This document shows, piece after piece, positions 10,401 through 20,093 of a stretch of DNA of 64,000 nt. The DNA lies in assembly GCA_023055425.1 (NCBI GenBank), contig JALGPY010000015.1, positions 1,364,001-1,428,000 of the forward strand, given 5' to 3'. This DNA comes from Linanthus parryae (Eukaryota; Streptophyta; Magnoliopsida; Ericales; Polemoniaceae). The stretch's first letter is position 1; every line of letters begins with the position of its first letter. The notes beneath the pieces were generated by a model, which saw only the letters and a program-made list of their open reading frames with translations, searched no databases and was not told the origin of the DNA. Both the position numbers and the translations under genes were made by a program.

Positions 10401-11213
10401 CCCATCCGACCAACTTCGCACGGGAATCATTTTATTCTCACCGCAACTGAGCTGTTCACCAAATGGGTGGAGGCGATACCATTAAAGACGGCGAATGCGC
10501 TAGCTGTGGTCAATTTCATCCAAGAAAACATTATATGCAGGTTCAGAATTCCCAACACCATCCTTTCGGATAATGGTACTCCTTTTGTTAATCGCCAGGT
10601 GGCTGCAAAGCTAGCAAAGTACAATATCAGGCAAATATGTTCCACCCCCTACTACCCGAAGGGGAACGGGCAAGCCGAAGCGACCAACAAAACGCTGTTG
10701 AGGATTTTGAGCAAGATGGTCGCAGATGACCACAAGAAGTGGGCTGATTCTCTAAACATAGCCCTGTGGGATTACCGGACTTCTCCAAGGACACCCACGG
10801 GGGTCTCACCATTCCTCCTATTCTATGGAGCTGAGGTCGTGGTACCAGCGGAGGTGAGAGTCAATTCGGCGAGATTGGCCTTCCATGCATTATACGACAA
10901 TCAACGCGATCACGACTTAATCTTGCTGGAAGAAAAGCGAGAGCAAGCAAAAAGGACCAACAAGCGGTATCAAGAAAGGATCGCTCGTGCCTACAATAAG
11001 ACGGTCCAGCGAAGAGATTTCGCGGTTGGAGATTTGGTTCTGCGCGCATCTGACCATTGCATGCGAGAAGCGGCTCACCCAAAGTTCGCAGCTAATTGGG
11101 AAGGACCCTTCGAAGTCACAGAGGTCTTCGACAGTGGTTACTGCAGCATACGGAGGTTGCACGGAACGACCTCAACCCCAAGCTCAGTCAACATGCGCTG
11201 GATTAAGAAGTAA
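7497..11213 (+). CDS. pol: Tat pol: reverse transcriptase, two RNase H domains, integrase
   Basis: Copies element RNA into DNA and integrates it. The open frame of 1,238 residues has no internal stop. The RT carries YVDD at 272-275. A first RNase H follows at about 415-520 and looks degenerate. A second, archaeal-type RNase H at about 560-690 (LHFDGSSK, NNEEEYEAL, GDSKLIV, NRHADALA) is the mark of Tat elements. The integrase has an HHCC finger (HQVEHQGG...CQEC) at about 895-940 and catalytic Asp965, Asp1025 and Glu1061, a proper DDX35E spacing. All catalytic motifs are present, so it may be active if the stops between gag-protease and pol are bypassed. The true N-terminus is uncertain: the ATG at 7497 is simply the first after TGA 7482. 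Confidence 0.92.
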   Translation: MSSHGHGDIPGQINQIEQIALTERPMQSTPDEKLKEAPECMEDRPRPQKQELKEVFLSPNEEKKRPVFLSADLTSEEEKGLLQLLTEYKDVFVWEYDEMPGLDTSITMHRLDIIPGSKPIKQSTRSFRTELNVKIKKEIVKLLDAKIIEPNHHPTWLANIVPVVKKNGQLRICVDFRDLNRFCPKDDFPLPNIDLLIDSTAGHRMFSFMDGFSGYNQIKMDPEDARKTAFITPVGVFNYTVMPFGLKNAGATYQRAMMALFHDMMHKEVEFYVDDLVVKSKQEADHLAYLRKVFSRCRRFQLKMNPMKCAFGVTSGKFLGCVVHRQGIEPDPAKVSAIVSMTPPHDQSALKTFLGKLSYLRRFIPAIAEITFCFSNLLKKDAAYNWTPEHEFAFGKLKELLTSSKIMIAPQLGSPLLLYLTSTRKSIGALLAQEYEGRERPIYYISRIVQPAESRYTDIERHCLSLFFIIEKLRHYFASHKVVVVMKSDPIRYLLTHTTPGGRLAKWYMTISQYDITCVRPRAIMSQAVADLLAQFPDNSHEPVIEEELEGPEIYAIDVPYWTLHFDGSSKRKCGGIGIVLTKPDGEVIQMSAKLDFAVTNNEEEYEALIAGLRAAKALELSNLTVMGDSKLIVKQASGEYGLKEINLLSYRTLVKKLVQQFCDVRYEHKPRADNRHADALATLGSKVSTDKCPARISIEVRTSSALTEDACDDEHMDDTDWRKTILRAIAEGTSSESWALTRGYCIHDNTLYYKGPGGILMRCVSEQEGQLLLEKIHQHACGESEVSIYQKAQRYGIHWPDMSTAAAMIQGKCESCALIKDSLLIALTDDDADWRKPLFDFLTRGTVPESRKEAEKLKRIASRYVVQENLLWRRGHEGNFLRCLDDREAQDVMDLSHQVEHQGGAKLCRQLLSIGYFWPTMEADCRTKVRRCQECQFKGNLVHAPAVDLHALGTPWPFHTWALDFIGPIRPTSHGNHFILTATELFTKWVEAIPLKTANALAVVNFIQENIICRFRIPNTILSDNGTPFVNRQVAAKLAKYNIRQICSTPYYPKGNGQAEATNKTLLRILSKMVADDHKKWADSLNIALWDYRTSPRTPTGVSPFLLFYGAEVVVPAEVRVNSARLAFHALYDNQRDHDLILLEEKREQAKRTNKRYQERIARAYNKTVQRRDFAVGDLVLRASDHCMREAAHPKFAANWEGPFEVTEVFDSGYCSIRRLHGTTSTPSSVNMRWIKK

Positions 11214-11426
11214 TATCCTTGACTTCTCTCATTTTATGCGTTTTATTATAACGTTGCCTCATGTATCGTTTGGCTATGATTCACACAATCTTCTCTCCCA
11301 AATGAGAGAATTGTAAGCTCATCTCTCCCATATGAGAGCATTATAATAAAAGGATTCTCCCAAATGAGAATTTCATATTTCTAGCTGTTAATGTTGCTTT
11401 ATTTAGTTTGTTATTACTGTTAACAA
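11214..11426 (+). other. Post-pol spacer
   Basis: AT-rich, with a short repeated motif CTCTCCCAAATGAGAG / CTCTCCCATATGAGAG / TCTCCCAAATGAGA at about 11292-11370, each an imperfect palindrome. No gene is seen. Confidence 0.5.
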
Positions 11427-12230
11427 TGGGCTATCCGCCACAATAGCAATCTGTGCAACTGCGATCTTAACCGATCTTCTAAGCCTATCTGTCACGATAG
11501 CAGCCTATACGAAATGCGATCTTAATTGATCATCTAAGCCTATCTGTCACGATAGCAGCCTATGCAAACGCGATCTTAACTGATCTTCTAAGCCTATCTA
11601 TTACGATAGCAACCTATGCAAATGCGATCTTAACTGATCTTCTAATCCTATCTGTCACGATAGCAGCCTATGCAAACGCGATCTTAATCGATCTTCTAAG
11701 CCTATCTGTCACGATAGCAACCTATGCAAATGCGATCTAAATCGATCTTCTAAGCCTATCTGTTACGATAGCAACCTATGCAAATGCGATCTTAACTAAG
11801 CCTATATGTACGATAGCAGCCTATGCAAACGCGATCTTAATCGATCTTCTAAGCCTATCCGTCACGATAGCAACCTATGCAAATGCGATCTTAATCGATC
11901 TTCTAAGCCTATCTGTCACGATAGCAGCCTATGCAAATGCGATCTTAATTGATCATCTAAGCCTATCTGCCACGATAGTAGCTCATGCGAAAAATGATCT
12001 TAATTGATCTTCTAAGCCTATCTGCCACGATAGCAGTTCATGAGAAAGCAGTATTAAGTGATCTTTCAAGCCTATCTATTGTGATAGAAACATATGCGAA
12101 CGTGATCTTAAATGATTCTTCAAGCCTATCTAATGTGATAGCGGCGTTATACGAATGCGATTTAAGAAATTCGTACTTAAATCTGTCATAATCTTAAGTG
12201 ATCTCCAAAAGGTCTATCTAATGACATAGC
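11427..12230 (+). repeat. Tandem array of about 15 units of roughly 54 bp
   Basis: The unit reads approximately AAGCCTATCTGTCACGATAG then CAGCCTATGCAAATGCGATC then TTAATCGATCTTCT. I count about 15 units: the middle ten are close to each other, one (near 11800) lacks about 8 bases, and the first and last few are diverged. Each unit holds the short inverted repeat CTATC...GATAG. It lies between pol and the antisense gene. Hypervariable tandem repeats in the 3' untranslated part of Tat/Ogre elements are known and have seeded satellite DNA in other plants. Confidence 0.9.
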
Positions 12231-13719
12231 ACCTGCACTTGAATCTGAAGATGAATCACAAGCCCATCTGCAAAGATGGCACAGCTACGCAAATACGATC
12301 TCGAACGATCCAATAATACATCTGCGAATCTATGCAACGGATAGCAGATACGAAGTGTGCATGTGGCACTACAAAAGGCGAAATATGCCGATACGCATGC
12401 AAAATTGTATTTGGTTGTAACAAGACAGCAAATAATACAAAAGCCATTTATCATTATGAGTCAAAAAGACTTACAATTTATCTGACTAGATAGCAGCTTA
12501 CAAGCGAAAAAGCTCAAATCTAACTACGCAGCCAACATGGCTTACAATGCATTCGAAAAGTAACTTACAAGCTCGAAGTTACACATCGCGGGAATCCCGA
12601 CTGAAAAGGGATGAACCAAACGGTCCTAACACCAGCTATGCGATGCACAGATCTGCGGCCAAAGAGCTGTAGCAAGTAGGATGCTTCTGCGAAGATATCA
12701 ACTCGCCATTCGCTACATCCCTAGCAGCAAAGATCTGGGTGGTTCTACGTCCAAGATCTCAGGATCTGACAAGACCCCTGTCTGATCAAGATATGTACCA
12801 GAGGAACTACCTGTTCCGACGTATGCAGTCGTGCAAAACAGGGGAAGCAGTCATTCCTCTGGTACTGGGTTCCTTGTCCTGATAGACAAGGGCATTGGCG
12901 AGCCTCCTGAGTTCAAGAACGAAGAGGCAAGAAATCCTCCTCCAGGGATGCTGGAGGAGAATTCCGCCGTTCATTACGAGTCGGTAGCAAGGTCACTACG
13001 GCGCTGCACCTCACCGGGAGGCGGCCGGAAACATGACCTGCAAACATAATAGACGAAGAAAATTCTTCGAATACACATGAGATATCATCTCCACTTTCTT
13101 TATGAAGGTTACAAAGATTAGTAAGCCTCATAAAGCGGATCTTGGAAACTATTTCTATGGCACAAAGCGCAAACTCAGGTCTCATGACTTGGAGTTGCCA
13201 TGAATCAACGAAAAACAAGCGTTGAAGCCAGCAGTCGTAAGGACTCACGGCAAAGCACATTTTTTGGGATGAAGAACCCAAATGGAAAAGACAGGGTTTA
13301 TATAGACCTTGTGGAGACTCTTCAGTTGCCAAGATGAGTCAGCAGAATTCGAAAAGAGGGTAAGGTCAATCACTTACGCCTTGAAAAGCGGTAACGATCA
13401 ATTACCCTACTAAAGGCTACGACAATTCAGTTGCGTATCCTAATAAATGACGGATGGTCATGATTCGGATGGACTTCCCAAGGAAAGCGTGCTTATCTTA
13501 TGAGAAAATAGCGCGAAAATCAAGCAGAATATCAATTGCTGATGTCATAATTAGATATGCACAGAGATATTCCATCAAATCCCGGAAAGGGCAAAACGGG
13601 CATGTCAATTATTTTTTTAAAAAAAAAGGGGGAGAAACCCTAGCAACATTACATTAATGTTTCTAGTAACATTACGTTAATGTTTCTGCTATTTGTTTGC
13701 TACTTTTCAAATTCAAAAG
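12231..13719 (+). other. Noncoding spacer between tandem array and antisense gene
   Basis: No recognisable gene; a 139-codon minus frame at 12913-13332 has no domain I know. It contains an 11-bp perfect inverted repeat (TACCAGAGGAA at 12796-12806 and TTCCTCTGGTA at 12854-12864). Near 13614-13632 there is an A9G5-type purine tract resembling a polypurine tract, followed by a 23-bp unit repeated twice (13642-13664, 13665-13687). The antisense transcript must end in or near this spacer. Confidence 0.55.
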
Positions 13720-16700
13720 TCAAAGCAAATTCTTGATCAAGGAGTCATTAAGGGTGAACTGACGGCTCAGATTCTCTACCTGCTCCACTTCTCGCTTCAA
13801 TTGCTCGCACTTGGCATCCATCTCATGATAGAGCTTCAGAGCCTCTTCAACCTTTTGCTTTTGCTGCTCCACCTTCTGCTTCTCAGCTGTGAGGTTTTGG
13901 TGGCCGAGTTTCAAAGTTACGGCTGCGCGAATCAAAGTAACTCTTTTCATAAGAAACTTGAAACCCAGCCTGCCTTGAACTTTAGTCAGAAGATTTGGGC
14001 ACATGACAAAAAGCAATTCGGCACTCTGAGCAGAAATGGTCGCAGGCGTAGCCGCAGACAGCTGCTCCAAAATCCAAATGGCCTCGGTAAGAAATAGCCT
14101 TCTGTCAAAGGGCCCTATCTCCAGAGATCTCACAAATGATTGGGGATAGGTGAGGCGCATCCGAACTAGCCAGTCCACATCGGCTTGCTTCAAACCTAAA
14201 GCAATGTCAAAGCTAAGTTATGATATCAAACTCGCAAATGAATGACGCGGGATGCAAACAGCAAACCACGACTTACCAGTTCCTTCAAGGATCTCACGAA
14301 GAGAAGGAATGCGCATTGCTGGAGTGGTCGAAGACTGTCCACGCTCCATAACTCTCATGTCAGCTGCGAGCTCTAACTCCTCATAGTTAGGAGGAAGAGT
14401 ATAAACTGCACCAGTTGCGATTGCAGCCCCGACCTGCGAGCCCCAAAAGCTCCACGCAGGAAGTGGCGTCACAGACTCAGTCATCGCTGGAGGCATAGTG
14501 GCAGCCGAAGTTGCTTGGCGAGGGACACTTTCAGATGCGGTAGCATCGACAGTACTTGTTCTTACTTCCTCAGCGCCAGCATGGGCATCTTCCTCCATTA
14601 ACACAGCGTCAGCTTCGGCATCATCAGAAAGTTCGATGATGTTCTCAAAAGGCTCTCCTGCGTATTCAGCAGCTGCGATGGGCTTCTCGGTATGAGAACT
14701 CGGCACTGGGACATAGGACGCAGAAGTTTGACTTCTTTGCTCCAACACGGGTTCATCAGCAGTGCCTGCGATACAAAATGCGATGATGTGAGGTAAATTG
14801 TATCATACGTTATTTTACTATCTTTTACTAAAGCTAAGAGCAAGCACCTCCACGCGAAGGTGGGATTGCAGTGTCTTCGTCATACACTAAAGACGTGGAA
14901 CCATGCACTATTAGTGTGTCCTCATTAAGCATGTCTTTAAAAGGAGCATGACCTGGGGCGCGAAGAAGCTAGTCATGATTATGCTTCGAGTTACTAATCT
15001 TAGTTCGCGCATATCGATCAAGTGATTACATGAGGGTTCACCGCACTTGCCTACTAGCCAACGGCGAATGTCGGCCTTTGACACACCATGCTTTAACGCA
15101 CCCACAATAACATCTCCATAAGTTACTGCGAGATTAAAAATCTCACCTTTATTGCCGCCGGCGATTTCTTCAAAATCTGCCTGGGCTTGCTCCAAAGCTG
15201 CTGCATCCTCTTCTGGAGCCGCATCCTCCTCCTCAACTTGAGGAGCCACCTCTTCGGGAAGCGCATCTTCCTCATCAGCTGAACGCACTAAGTCGTCGAC
15301 ATGTTTCTCTTCGAGGCTCCGCAGCCTCACACGCTCGAGCTCCTCCTCTTCTCGTTGCCTTCTCCTTTCAGCAGCTTCCGCGGCTGTCTTCCTAGACTCG
15401 GCGAGAACGTCCTCGCTTATGGGTTCGTCCGAAATGCCAGAATGAGCATCCCTCTTCTGTCTCTTGGCCAAAAGGCCACCGATGGTCTCATCATCATCAT
15501 CATCTGCGAAGAAATGGTTGGTTCAAGATCAAGTTGCAAAAGAATTACGATAATGAGAGGGGAAACGCGATGGAGGTACCTCCTGATTCTTCCTCATGTA
15601 TCACATTTGTTCTTTCTTCTTCTTCTTCTTCTTCTTCACCTTCTCTGGGCTCGTTCCTCTCCTCTTCTTCCTCATGGTTGAATGGAACGAAGGTCTCAAC
15701 TGCGAGTTCCTTCCTCGCTTTGCTGGGCATGCGACCTTTGCCTTTGTCCTTGGCAGAAAGGGTCTTAGCTGGAGGGGAAGTTGGAGCGCTCCTAGGGGAA
15801 GATATTGTAATTCCCTTTTGCCTGGGTCTCTTCGCTCTCGGCGCTGCAGTCGCTGGAGGAGACGGATTATCTCTGAGTGGAGACGAGGCCGGAGCATTAT
15901 CTATCAGCGAGTCAGCAAAAGCATTCATGACTGCGCGAATCCTGGTTTCGACCTCGGGGTCCATCCTCGATGCTAGCAGGAACGACTGTCCTTGTCTTCT
16001 GGTGGCAACAATGGTGTTAACCAGCGACTTGGAACGATCACCAGATGAGAATCTCCGCACATGACACTACAGCAAACAGTGTAGAATAAAGGCATCAACA
16101 TGTGGAAATCAAGAAGCTCAACGCATGCGGAAAAAAGTTGCTTACCTTAGCAAATGTCTCGCTATATCTGATGACATGCGAGTCGCATTTCTTAACTGCG
16201 GCGATCTTTTCATTCAGAATGACCTCAGGGCACAAATGGTTCTCATGATCCAGCAATGAGTAGCAACCATATTCAGACTCGCTCAGACTGCAATTGGGAC
16301 GAAACGGAAAAGAGTTTCTTTTGATCAAAGGAGCTCTGCTTGGCTGAGGAGCCGACTGCGTCTCAAACCTGACGTGCTGGGCGATCCAGTATGCGAGCCA
16401 GTTCTTGGAACAACCACCCTCGTGGTTACCTGCAGGCTGCTCAAAAGGAAGATTGTTCATAAAGACTGTTTTGCACTCCTTTGTCAGCAAGCGCTTATAG
16501 CAACCTCTGATAATGGACTGTGGCCAGATTGAGGGTGCCACTGCATCAAAGCCAAACTGGGGAGAAACTCGAGTGGGGTCAACATCCACAGTAATCCTCT
16601 CATACCTTGGCGCGAGAGCAGGAAGGGAACCTCGCAGGCACCAGCAAAAGAATTCGCGATAGCGCTCATGGAAATGCGATCCCTCTTCGAAGAGGAGCTC

Positions 16701-18005
16701 TTCTGAGAAGACAATACCTTTAGAGGGGTACAGCCTTGGAAACCACCGCACGTTCTCAATACGCACGGCATAAGGCCTGGCAACGAACTCTTTCCGGTTG
16801 TCGCATATCAGGCTCCAAACGCACTTGGTATTGTTCGCTCCGAACCACCTCGCAGCTCTGCCGCAATTACGCTCCTCCACCTCGCCTGGGGGACACCACT
16901 TGTTGGGCTTGGAGGCAGTTGGGGCATAAGAAGGCCACCGCTCAAAGACCCACATCGTCAAGAAGGCAATGTTGACAAAGGTCAGTATGTCGAGGCGGCC
17001 ACGCGACTCCTTCATGTCCACAACCAGCTGATCCAATCTATAGTACAATGTGCCCAAGACCAAGGGTCCAAGTGCGACTCTCTGGCCAAGGGCCAGTTTC
17101 ACAGCGAGCGGCAGAACATGGTAGAAGACCCCATCGTGCGGGTGACCATCGATTAAGTACCTCGACAGCCAGGCACAGAGGAAAGCACAAAGGGTCAAGT
17201 GATAGCCCTTACCCTCCACGTAATTCTTGGCCTCCGGGTTTTGACTCAGAAGCTTCTTGGTGATGTTGCTGTTCGCGTAGTCACGAAAGAAGTACTGCAC
17301 CCATTTATTCCAAGTATTCTTCGCAGACGTGTCAACCAACTGCCAATTGGGAAGGGCTTTGGTAGTGGTCCACCGGGTGGAGATTTTCTTTACCTCTGAT
17401 AGGCACTCCTCCATCTGCGTGTACAAAGCGATCTCCGCATCCGTCCTCAAGGGACTCAAAGGGTCCACCTCACCCATGGGAGACAGATCGTACAGCATGT
17501 GCACGTCCTCGAGTGTGGGGGCAGCCTTGAACTTAGCAAAATGAAAAGTGTGAGTCGCAGGCGAGTAGCGGGAAAGAAGGTTTAGAAGCATGGACTGGTC
17601 CAGCTTCACGGCAGCACCCTTCATAGCACGAACAGCAAAGTATACGCCGGCCTCATTAAGAGTTGCAGCATGATCGGTCAACACATGGTCAATTCACTCA
17701 TCCATGTAGTCCAATTTCTGGACAAAAGCTTGGGTGGAAATCGCAGCATAGGGGAAGTACCCATTTTCGATTCCCAATCGAACCACGTCCTCGCAGCCAA
17801 TCAACTCGAGCAAGGCTGAGTTAACTGGAGGAGTCAACGTTAGCAATCCCTCATTGGGGACAGAAGCAGGCAGTTTCTTTGCCTTAACCCTCGCGTGGTA
17901 GAAATCTTTGCCACCCAGATAGGGGGCTTTTCGCCACAAAGCTTGCGGAAGATCAGGTATCTCTTCGTCCTCCTTGGTGGGTTTGGTTCCTTTTGTCTTG
18001 GCCAT
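13720..18005 (-). pseudogene. Spliced antisense gene with plant mobile domain (five exons, two lesions)
   Basis: Runs against gag-pol inside the Tat element. Proposed exons: 18005-16146, 16066-15580, 15503-14848, 14765-14277, 14195-13720. The four introns (79, 76, 82 and 81 bp) begin GT and end AG and join frames with matching phase, giving about 1,322 residues. Residues about 110-330 fit the plant mobile domain (ATHTFHFAKFKAAPTLEDV, FLCAWLSRYL, VLPLAVKLALGQRVALGPLV). A serine/proline-rich basic part, acidic Glu runs and a C-terminal coiled coil (EKQKVEQQKQKVEEALK) follow. Lesions: TGA at 17694-17696 where the relative at 55.6 kb has Trp, and a small frameshift near 14960-14980 in exon 3. The domain family includes the MAIL1/MAIN silencing-related proteins and many transposon copies. 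Function here is unknown; binding of nucleic acid or countering of silencing would be guesses. Confidence 0.8.
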
Positions 18006-18735
18006 TCCTGCGGAAGAGCAAGAAAAAAGGGGGGAGAAATATGCCACACTTCAGTTTGAATTTCGAGATTCAAGATCTATGGAAAGAAAGATGAACAGTT
18101 TCTGGTATCAATTTCAGAAATTAGAAGTTGGAAATTGTTTGCATTATCAGGGATTTCAAAACCCTACATCCAAGATCAATATCATCGAAGGATTAAGCCA
18201 AAATTGGGTCCAAAGCTTGAAGCTTCTTCACAAGTTTCAACAGATTATATGTTATGGGTTTACATATTCAACGCAGTTTGAAGCATATACTGGTATTGTA
18301 AATCGAAATTGAACAAGGCCAAACTTGTTTTCGTGAAGCCTGCTTGGATACACACAGTTGAAGAAGACGATTTACAGTTCTGAACTGGTGATTGATTATC
18401 TGAATTTGCTCTCGAAGACTTCCGGGTACCATTCACTTTAAGAGAAAGAAGTGATGCTTTAAAACAATGGAGAGTACAAAGTATTTATCCAAAAACAATG
18501 AAGGGTTGCGTCCTTTCAGTAGTCGAATCGCAACCGTCACCGTCGAATCGCGCAATCACAGGACAAGCTGACGTCACGCCTAAACCCTAAAGGCCAGACG
18601 GCACGACTCTAGGGGTTTTAGGTCATGATGGCACGCACGGGGGCTGAATTTGCTCGTGTTTGAATTGGTGCGTGGCGGCGATGCGCATGTTGGTTTCCGC
18701 GCATGGAAGTCTATACAGCTATGAGCTTTCACGCG
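18006..18735. other. Upstream region of the antisense gene
   Basis: Noncoding stretch between the antisense ATG and the polypurine tract. It should hold the antisense promoter. The forward reading frames in it have no recognisable product. Confidence 0.5.
18481..18490 (-). promoter_or_regulatory. Candidate TATA box for the antisense gene
   Basis: Minus strand GGATAAATAC lies about 475 bp before the antisense ATG. The related element has TATAAATA at 55145-55152, about 435 bp before its own ATG. The similar placement in two diverged copies is the only support. Confidence 0.35.
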
Positions 18736-18750
18736 CAGAAAGGGGGCTAA
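18736..18750 (+). other. Polypurine tract of the Tat element
   Basis: GCAGAAAGGGGGCTAA abuts the 3' LTR and would prime plus-strand DNA. The reverse complement of a close variant (GCGCAAAAGGGGGCTAA) abuts the LTR of the related element at 54903. Confidence 0.85.
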
Positions 18751-19378
18751 TGTAGATAGTGCTTTCTGAGCTAGCAGATCTTGGCCACGTGGCAACCATC
18801 CAGCACACCATATTGTGCTCCACACACACTGGATCACCAGCCGCGCTGATCCATGTGGGGGCTGCGAGACAGAGCCCTCGCATATCACTGCACGGGACTT
18901 GTAGGGACTTAGTGGTTTGGAGGCTAGAGTAAGTCCTGTCGCGTGCGAGCCAAGCCCGCACGCGACCTTTAGTAACTGCTTTTGAGAGATTTATGGCACG
19001 AGCTACATAAACCCGGTCAATCCGGTCAAACCCGGTCAACCCCATAACGGTTCCGGTATTCGCGCATAACGTGCTGTAACGATCCCTTTATATGCGGACG
19101 AACGTGCCGTTGCGGTTAAGCTAATTAAGCCGCCATTGATGGGCGCATTAACCACACTGCAACGGTCACATTCTCCGTTATATATAGGACGTTAACCTTT
19201 CCATACAAAGGAGAACACACTAGCCATACGCGGAAGCTCTGCCAAACCTCTTTCTCTCTCTCAGACATTACTACTGCCTTACTCTCTCCCTACACACAAC
19301 CCAACTCTTCCTGTGCCATCTGTAATCCTCTACATACGGTGTACACGGAGGTCTCCCCGCTACAATCTCTTGTGCACA
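18751..19378 (+). repeat. 3' LTR of the Tat element
   Basis: 628 bp, collinear with 4204-4831 without indels, about 17 substitutions by hand count. Four of these cluster in the last 25 bases (about 19356-19363). Confidence 0.95.
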
Positions 19379-19383
19379 ACAAC
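19379..19383. repeat. Right target-site duplication ACAAC of the Tat element
   Basis: Second copy of the 5-bp duplication; see 4199-4203. Confidence 0.95.
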
Positions 19384-20093
19384 CTTGTACAAGTAATTGT
19401 CTCATCCCTTTGTCTCTATATCCGGATTGGACACGAGACATACAAGTCACACTCGTATATCCAATCCACAGTTTCTCGATCCATGGGAATAGCCTTATTC
19501 GTGCAAATAACATCAATATCCCATACTGATTTATTTGAGTCTGGCCAGACATTCTATAAGCACTATCCCTCGAGTGGCCTAGGATATTTGCTCCCGTTAT
19601 GTGGGAGGGACAAATTCTATCTACGTCCACTACGATCTCTAAGCTTGCTTCTTATTGTATCCTGTACACGCCTTTATAACTAGCCAGTTACGGTGTAGCG
19701 TTTAACGCTACCAAAATCACAATAATCCACAACTAGATTATCTAGTGACTTCAAGTCTAAGGATGACAATACCATTGCACCGCGTGAAGCGCTTGTGACT
19801 TAACATAACGTGTATGTAGCCTTCTCGGAGATGGGTCAATCCAGTGCGTCATTACCCTTAATGCACACCTATGTGTTGGATCATGATATCTCTATATCAA
19901 TCCAACCCCATACTAGTCTATAGATGATTGCCCCATTAATCATTATACTTGACTAGGGATATTTAAGATAAACAATCACAATTGTAAATATAAGGACTTC
20001 ATTATATTAAATATCCAATAAATAATATAATGAATTTTCTAGCCATAAATAAATTCATACTAAACTAGATTGCCTCTAGGGAATCTATTCCAA
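19384..20093 (-). repeat. Angela LTR, second part
   Basis: Continuation of the LTR begun at 3493-4203. It ends ...CTATTCCAACA, the reverse complement of the family LTR start TGTTGGAATAG. Directly to the right lies protease sequence of copy 2, so this one LTR serves as left LTR of copy 2 as well as 5' LTR of copy 1. Confidence 0.88.

Larger units (their letters stand above)
4204..19378 (+). mobile_element. Complete Tat-like Ty3/gypsy retrotransposon
   Basis: A 15,175-bp element with two 628-bp LTRs (TGTAGATAG...TGTGCACA), target duplication ACAAC, primer binding site, polypurine tract, forward gag-protease and pol, a tandem repeat block after pol, and a spliced antisense gene before the 3' LTR. 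The Tat lineage is supported by the second, archaeal-type RNase H after the RT-linked one, the DGGAAVN protease motif, the large size and the antisense extra gene; Grande-type relatives are known to carry antisense genes. The LTRs differ at about 17 of 628 sites by hand count, roughly 1 million years at the commonly used 1.3e-8 rate (an assumption). It is inserted in the Angela LTR. Confidence 0.93.

Noticed and set aside
11427..12230. Regular repeats with short palindromes, superficially like a CRISPR array
   Set aside because: Units are contiguous with no unique spacers, vary gradually, and lie inside a plant retrotransposon.
12913..13332. Minus-strand open frame of about 139 codons in the Tat spacer
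   Set aside because: No recognisable domain, not joined by plausible splice sites to the antisense gene, and in a repeat-derived spacer.
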